Positions 20,778-24,607 of a stretch of DNA of 24,607 bases are shown here, in pieces. Position 1 is the stretch's first letter. Every line of letters starts with the position of its first letter. The translations under genes and the position numbers were made by a program. The notes under the pieces were generated by a model that worked only from the letters and a program-made list of their open reading frames with translations, did no database searches and was not told the origin of the DNA. Origin of the DNA: Phallusia fumigata (taxonomy: Eukaryota > Chordata > Ascidiacea > Phlebobranchia > Ascidiidae). The stretch lies in contig QXVZ01020241.1 of the NCBI GenBank assembly GCA_008931825.1, forward strand, positions 7,380-31,986, given 5' to 3'.

Positions 20778-21517
20778 GTCAATATTAAACGCAACACAGA
20801 CGTACACACCAGCCAACTTTTGTGCATGGAAACGTTAGCAAGCATCTTTTGCTCTGCCACGTTTGGGCAAATAAGTGGCATGTAGGTATTTTGTGGAAAG
20901 AACATTTTACCATCATTTACTACAGCAGTAACAAACATGATAATTACAGTGGAGGCAATTACGTTTGAGACAATATTTGGACGAATGCGTTTCCAAAATA
21001 TCAGAATAAAACAATCCGAAAAGCATCCATTAAATCACAGTGATTATCCAAACAAATTGATCAAAAAACAGTGGGGTGGTGATGTACGGACAAATACAGT
21101 GGGTTATATGCTTCAGCAACCTACGAAAACAGTGATTCTATTTCGAACACGAGATAAACACAAGCTACAGGATGGTTTACTTCCACGCGTGGTATATAGT
21201 GACAAAGCAAATAACATTATTCAAGCAAACACTTCTAGGCGCCTTTCCTGCTATTTACATCTTGAACATATGGTCATAACAATTACGTAACAAATGTGCA
21301 GTTTAAAAGTTTTGTTCAAACAGATGCACATGTCATCTTAAAGTATAATTGACCGAGTCCGTATACACTGGTATATGCATTGTAGCAATTATCTCAGTAC
21401 ATACACCAAGGAGTGTGATTAAAACGGTAAGCAAACAGTATCCAACCTTCAAACATCCCTCACCTCAACTTCAAAAAATCATGATTGACGTCTCAAATTC
21501 TAACCTGTAACTCGTTT
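20778..21517 (-). other. Probable 3' UTR of the minus-strand RS-rich gene
   Basis: This follows the stop codon of the last exon directly. A plus-strand frame of 117 codons (20937-21290) lies opposite it. It has no splice context and no recognised family, and I treat it as chance. Confidence 0.5.
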
Positions 21518-21677
21518 TCAATTCATCACCGGCTCGACCATGTTATCGGTAAATTCGCGAGATGCCTGCAACAAACTATCTCGATACCTTAAAGTCTCGC
21601 CCCATTGGTCTCGGTTTTTGTGGAGCGACGTGTTCTTGTTGCATTCGTAATGGAACTGTGGGCCCTTCATTTCATAC
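21518..21677 (-). CDS. RS-rich coiled-coil protein, last exon (conserved-looking C-terminal block)
   Basis: The acceptor caacag precedes 21677 and the stop TGA is at 21520-21518. One base completes a Trp codon from the previous exon, then 52 residues follow: YEMKGPQFHYECNKN, DQWGETLRYRDSLLQ, and the ending FTDNMVEPVMN. The dense aromatic and charged pattern suggests a conserved domain, but I cannot name the family. It is joined to the previous exon in the sequence KPKW-YEMK. Confidence 0.85.
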
Positions 21678-21995
21678 CTGTTGAGAACAAATCCCTTAAT
21701 TGAGTTATCTTACATGAGACAAATTTTAGATCAACAGCTGTAAATGCAAACAGCTATGTTTGTTCACAAGATCTGCCTGTATGGCTTAGTTGGGAGAGCC
21801 CTTGCTGCGCATGAATTCTCAGTACGTCGAGTCTCATTCGGGTCGGGTGTATAGTTTTTAAAATTGACATTGGGTTTACTAGCTTGCCACTGATTAGGTT
21901 CCGACAAAAAGGTCTTTTATAAAGCTAGTACTATTGCTAAATATTGTTGTTCAAAAACGTGTATTGATTTGTTTAAGTCTTATTTTTAATTTTAC
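21678..21995 (-). other. Intron (318 bp) holding a tRNA-like element
   Basis: A GT-AG intron on the minus strand. It contains the tRNA-like sequence described separately; the rest is unremarkable. Confidence 0.75.
21775..21847 (+). repeat. Degenerate tRNA-like sequence, possible SINE fragment
   Basis: The sequence TGGCTTAGTTGG (21782-21793) matches the pol III A box TRGCNNAGYNGG in full, and the following gagagc allows a four-pair D stem. About 43 bases on, a B-box-like CGTCGAGTCTC occurs at 21825-21835, the spacing of a tRNA. The anticodon stem does not pair, position 33 is not T, and the T arm is poor, so it is not a working tRNA. A tRNA pseudogene or tRNA-derived SINE remnant is the likeliest reading. 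Confidence 0.4.
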
Positions 21996-22091
21996 CACTT
22001 CGGTTTTGGGCCCCGTATTCGTTCAAGTTCAGATTCTCTCTTCAGCTGAAGCAGGTACTCTTCTTCTACACGAAGCCTTTCTAGTCGTAAT
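21996..22091 (-). CDS. RS-rich coiled-coil protein, exon with charged helix
   Basis: The acceptor ttttctcgcag and the donor aagtg|gtaaaa frame an exon of one split base, 31 codons and two bases. It encodes LRLERLRVEEEYLLQL, then KRESELERIRGPKPK. Regularly spaced leucines among Glu, Arg and Lys predict a continuous helix or coiled coil, and the exon ends in the basic RGPKPKW turn. Splice phases agree with both neighbours (LSK before, W after). Confidence 0.85.
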
Positions 22092-22539
22092 CTGCGAGAA
22101 AATTAAGTATTTCTCACCAAAGCCAAAACGACTTGAAGTCACCACAATTGTGGTCTGCCTACAAAAATACTTTGAAATCGTTTAATTATCCAAACAAGGG
22201 ATGTAGCGAATGCAACCAACCATCGCTTTGTACTGTTTTATAATGGGCCACTCGCAACTTTAGACAGCTATATGACGCTAGGAAGAAATCAGTTAAATAT
22301 GGTTTACTTGAGCGAAATCACGCATAACCAATGAACTGTACTGTAAGTAACTGTAAACGATTTCTATTCTCAAAGCTCAATGACATTTCTATTGGTTTTC
22401 TGCAACGATCAAACAGCTAAGTTTTTCTTTAACTTTAAAGGGGTTTGAAATGCGTTGGAATTGTTAAATGGGGAGTCTGGAATAGAGACCACTGATTTAC
22501 ACGCCAGGAGTTTAGGAAGTTCAGTACAACACAAGTTAC
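22092..22539 (-). other. Intron (448 bp)
   Basis: A minus-strand GT-AG intron; nothing else is recognised. Confidence 0.75.
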
Positions 22540-22649
22540 TTGGACAATTGCTGCTGGTAAGGACTCTTTTCCACCAGGGCCCTTCTGGTGTCAATTTGAT
22601 CAGCTGCCTCGAGAAACGCCAATTCCATGCGCCCGGGACGAGGTTGGAC
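22540..22649 (-). CDS. RS-rich coiled-coil protein, internal exon
   Basis: The acceptor taatctctcag and the donor tccaa|gtaact frame 36 codons plus two bases. It encodes VQPRPGRMELAFLEA, ADQIDTRRALVEK and SPYQQQLS. The start is basic, then a helix-prone acidic stretch leads into the coiled coil of the next exon. Read without splicing, the frame would stop at once (aag taa); the donor at that point and the phase match to 22091 give QQLS-K-LRLERL instead. Confidence 0.82.
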
Positions 22650-23022
22650 CTGAGAGATTAACAGAAAGTTCAACACCTCGTTTGTGCTCAGCTTTATTGT
22701 TACACGACGTGGCGTGTAGCACGACGCTTTACAAAGGTTATGGTATCTGAGTCTTTGTGTGCGTGGTTGCCAAAGTGTAGATTGTTTTGTCAAACCGAGT
22801 TATTTACTGCAATCAAATGTTTTGCTTTTGTTCAAGACGTTGATAATATTTAACATATATGACAATTTTAAACCACTTTTTCAACATTTTAAAACGCTTT
22901 TTGGGGTTTTGATTTGAGTCCAATTTTCGTAGTTCCAACCCAGATATTTAAGTTAAACTAATTTTTGGCCACACCACCATTCACATCCGCTTATGTATTG
23001 CAGCAATGTGGCGTTTACTTAC
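22650..23022 (-). other. Intron (373 bp)
   Basis: A minus-strand intron with GTAAGT donor and CAG acceptor; nothing else is recognised. Confidence 0.75.
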
Positions 23023-23164
23023 AGTCGGTCTTTTGTAACGGGTGTAGTTTGCAGGAAGGGAGTGCCTGGTTACTGGGAGACTCTTGGACAGATTGCGTCG
23101 TTGTCTGCTGCTTCCTCGATACCCAGAAGCTGTGGCTGGTCGTCGCCGCGGAGGGGATCTCCCT
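23023..23164 (-). CDS. RS-rich coiled-coil protein, internal exon (basic, Arg/Ser-rich)
   Basis: The acceptor ttatttgcag and the consensus donor act|gtaagt frame one split base plus 47 codons. The product begins GRSPPRRRPATASG and continues YRGSSRQRRNLSKSLP to YTRYKRPT. It is strongly basic. It enters in phase 2 and leaves in phase 0, consistent with the exons on either side. Overlapping plus-strand frames across this exon are shadows. Confidence 0.8.
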
Positions 23165-23583
23165 CTGCAAATAATTTAAATTTATCAGCTGCCTAAAATC
23201 TACTCATGTGCAGGATGTAAGCAAGCAACTTCGACTCTTCATTTGAGCCCTGGGAGTAGTGGGTACGGAAAAGTTCTAGAATTTGTCTTGAAATAATTAT
23301 ACAATGAATTTAAGGTCCAGGGCAGAGTGTCCAAAGTGCTGCCAGCGACGGCATTTCGCTTGACCCGTGGCAGTGGTTTCAAATTATGTTGAACATGGCC
23401 CGAAAAAGTTTAGATTAAGCTTTTACGTTAAAGCGAATTTATGGCAAGAAATATTCTCCCGGCGCCCGTGTTTGCGTCCTACGATATTAAACAAAATGAA
23501 ACGGAACCTGAATTTTTTCTGCCGTCAAGTCAACACTTCCAATTAGGAAAAGTAGTGAAAAGAAAACAAAATCTATTCCATGC
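23165..23583 (-). other. Intron (419 bp) with a probable GC donor
   Basis: On the minus strand, the only donor that keeps the reading phase and the basic composition is gcaag|gcatgg, a GC-AG intron. See the finding on this. Confidence 0.55.
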
Positions 23584-23763
23584 CTTGCATTCTTTTTGAG
23601 CGGCGGCGGGGCTTTAGCTGAGGCATTGGCGTGACGTGACGTCGGCATCCATACAGGAAGGGGAGAAGGTGACCGGTCACGTGCTCGCCCACGTGACCTG
23701 GAGCGACCACGTGACCTCCCAGGTGAGAGACTTCGACTACGCAACGTTCCAAGTTCAACCGAC
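23584..23763 (-). CDS. RS-rich coiled-coil protein, RS/RG-repeat exon
   Basis: The acceptor gtcatttcag precedes 23763. The exon encodes SVELGTLRSRSLSPGRSRG, then RSRSRGRARDRSPSPLP, and ends APPPLKKNA plus a split Arg. The RS, RG and SPSP repeats resemble SR-type splicing proteins, but similar low-complexity stretches occur in microtubule and ciliary proteins, so function is not deduced from them. An 'open' frame runs on past 23584 without a good GT donor. A GC donor fits best. Confidence 0.75.
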
Positions 23764-24186
23764 CTGAAATGACATTTTACGGAAAAACTGAATCTGTGAT
23801 TACAGATGACAGAAACGAACACAATGTATCTACAATACAACAAGCAAAATGAAGTTTAATATGACTAGTCAGTTTTTGATCATATGCGTTAAAAAATTGT
23901 TTCAGGGACCAAAAGATGATTGTGTTAAATTGACCAAAGGCAACCTTTTTAGTGCATAACAAGTTGAAATTAGGTTAACGAAGTCACTTGGGACCACAAA
24001 GTATGTTAACAGTTTTGCATTGTTGATCACTTTTTTGGATGATTGGTAAGACTTTGTAAATATGAACCATTAGAGCTCATGTTGTCTTGTGGGAGCTTCT
24101 TTTCTATTGCACTAGATTTTTGTGTGTCCAAAAAAATACTAATTAATAACAGACAAGAAACAGGTTTGTGATGATCAATTCCAAAC
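23764..24186 (-). other. Intron (423 bp)
   Basis: A minus-strand GT-AG intron; nothing else is recognised. Confidence 0.75.
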
Positions 24187-24353
24187 CTTGATCTAGATCT
24201 TGGTGATTTTGCTCTTTCTTTGTCCTGAGGTCTCACTGGGTATTGTGGGGGTAACAACGACCTCACCCCAACTATATGTGGTGCCGTTAAGCGAATTGGA
24301 AAGGTTGTGTTGTTCGATGCCACATCTAATGATGTTAGATTACCAGTCACATC
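24187..24353 (-). CDS. RS-rich coiled-coil protein, first exon inside the window
   Basis: The acceptor acatttttcaacag precedes 24353 and the donor atcaag|gtttgg follows 24187. It gives 55 codons plus two bases: DVTGNLTSLDVASNN, TTFPIRLTAPHIVGVR, LLPPQYPVRPQDKER and SPRSRSR. The first part alternates hydrophobic and polar residues like a beta-rich domain, and the last part starts the RS-rich region. The incoming phase (taken as 0) cannot be proved because the previous exon lies outside the window. The family is not recognised. Confidence 0.75.
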
Positions 24354-24607
24354 CTGTTGAAAAAATGTTTACTTTTCATGCTTGTTAATTGACAAAAAAC
24401 ACATTAAACTGTCAGCCCTAGTTTTATGTGAAAATTATTTGAAAAGTGTTGATTAGCAAAATTTAAAATATATTTAGTTTTTACTGAAATCTACATGACA
24501 TGTGTAAACTACAAACTGACAGTCTCCTACACTTATCCATGTGGGTATTAAAAATGTGTTAAAACTGGCTAAAAACGGCCATACTTTGATACTTTGCTGA
24601 AAATCAT
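24354..24607 (-). other. Intron of the minus-strand gene, cut by the window edge
   Basis: AT-rich sequence upstream (on the minus strand) of the first visible exon; no exon is seen. Confidence 0.6.

Noticed and set aside
20937-21290. 117-codon plus-strand frame
   Set aside because: It lies opposite the probable 3' UTR of the minus-strand gene, has no splice context, and matches no family I know.
1-24607. CRISPR arrays, rRNA, operons or other prokaryotic features
   Set aside because: No regularly spaced repeats and no prokaryotic gene layout; spliced exons with consistent phases show a eukaryotic genome.

Overview
The window looks like part of a tunicate genome, most likely the sea squirt genus Ciona. 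This is inferred from a divergent but recognisable chordate quaking/HOW-type gene, small introns of about 300-450 bp in the neighbouring gene, alternating CpG-rich and CpG-poor blocks typical of mosaic gene-body methylation, and unmerged pieces that look like divergent alleles. No database search was possible, so the species is an inference. Single 'n' bases at 2799, 6939, 12092 and 13206 mark contig joins, so the window is really five contigs.

Plus strand, about 548 to 16-19.5 kb: a STAR-family RNA-binding protein gene of the quaking/HOW/GLD-1 type. Two different exons (548-1049 and 4199-4601) each encode an unstructured N-terminal leader followed by a complete QUA1 dimerisation motif. Both end in the same splice phase, matching one common exon (6098-6225) that carries the linker into the KH domain. 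After this the KH core and QUA2 exons should follow, but they are absent from the visible sequence. In their place is a CpG-rich contig bounded by gaps on both sides (6940-12091) in which I find no convincing gene. The gene resumes with the C-terminal exons 12231-12358 and 12616-12760, then two alternative tails: a short one (14634-14656) and one carrying the RVHPYQR STAR nuclear localisation signal (15025-15110). This resembles the QKI-6/7 versus QKI-5 tail choice of vertebrates.

Two segments are present twice, head to tail, on either side of an 'n': 2237-2798/2800-3361, and 12318-13205/13207-14114. They are best read as overlapping contig ends from two alleles that were not merged, so the second copies of exons 3 and 4 are probably not real duplications.

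Minus strand, 24353 down to 21518: the last six exons of a convergent gene. Their splice phases all agree. They encode the C-terminal 284 residues of an arginine/serine-rich protein with a coiled-coil segment and a conserved-looking C-terminal block that I cannot assign to a family. One of its introns appears to use a GC donor. The two genes are arranged tail to tail, with polyadenylation signals at about 19.49 or 19.95 kb (plus; an earlier one at 16.29 kb) and 20.77 kb (minus).

Other elements: a non-autonomous hAT-like transposon remnant (1183-1493), a degenerate tRNA-like sequence (about 21775-21847) that may be a SINE fragment, and clustered ACTAAY motifs, the sequence bound by quaking-type proteins, around both alternative first exons of the STAR gene.
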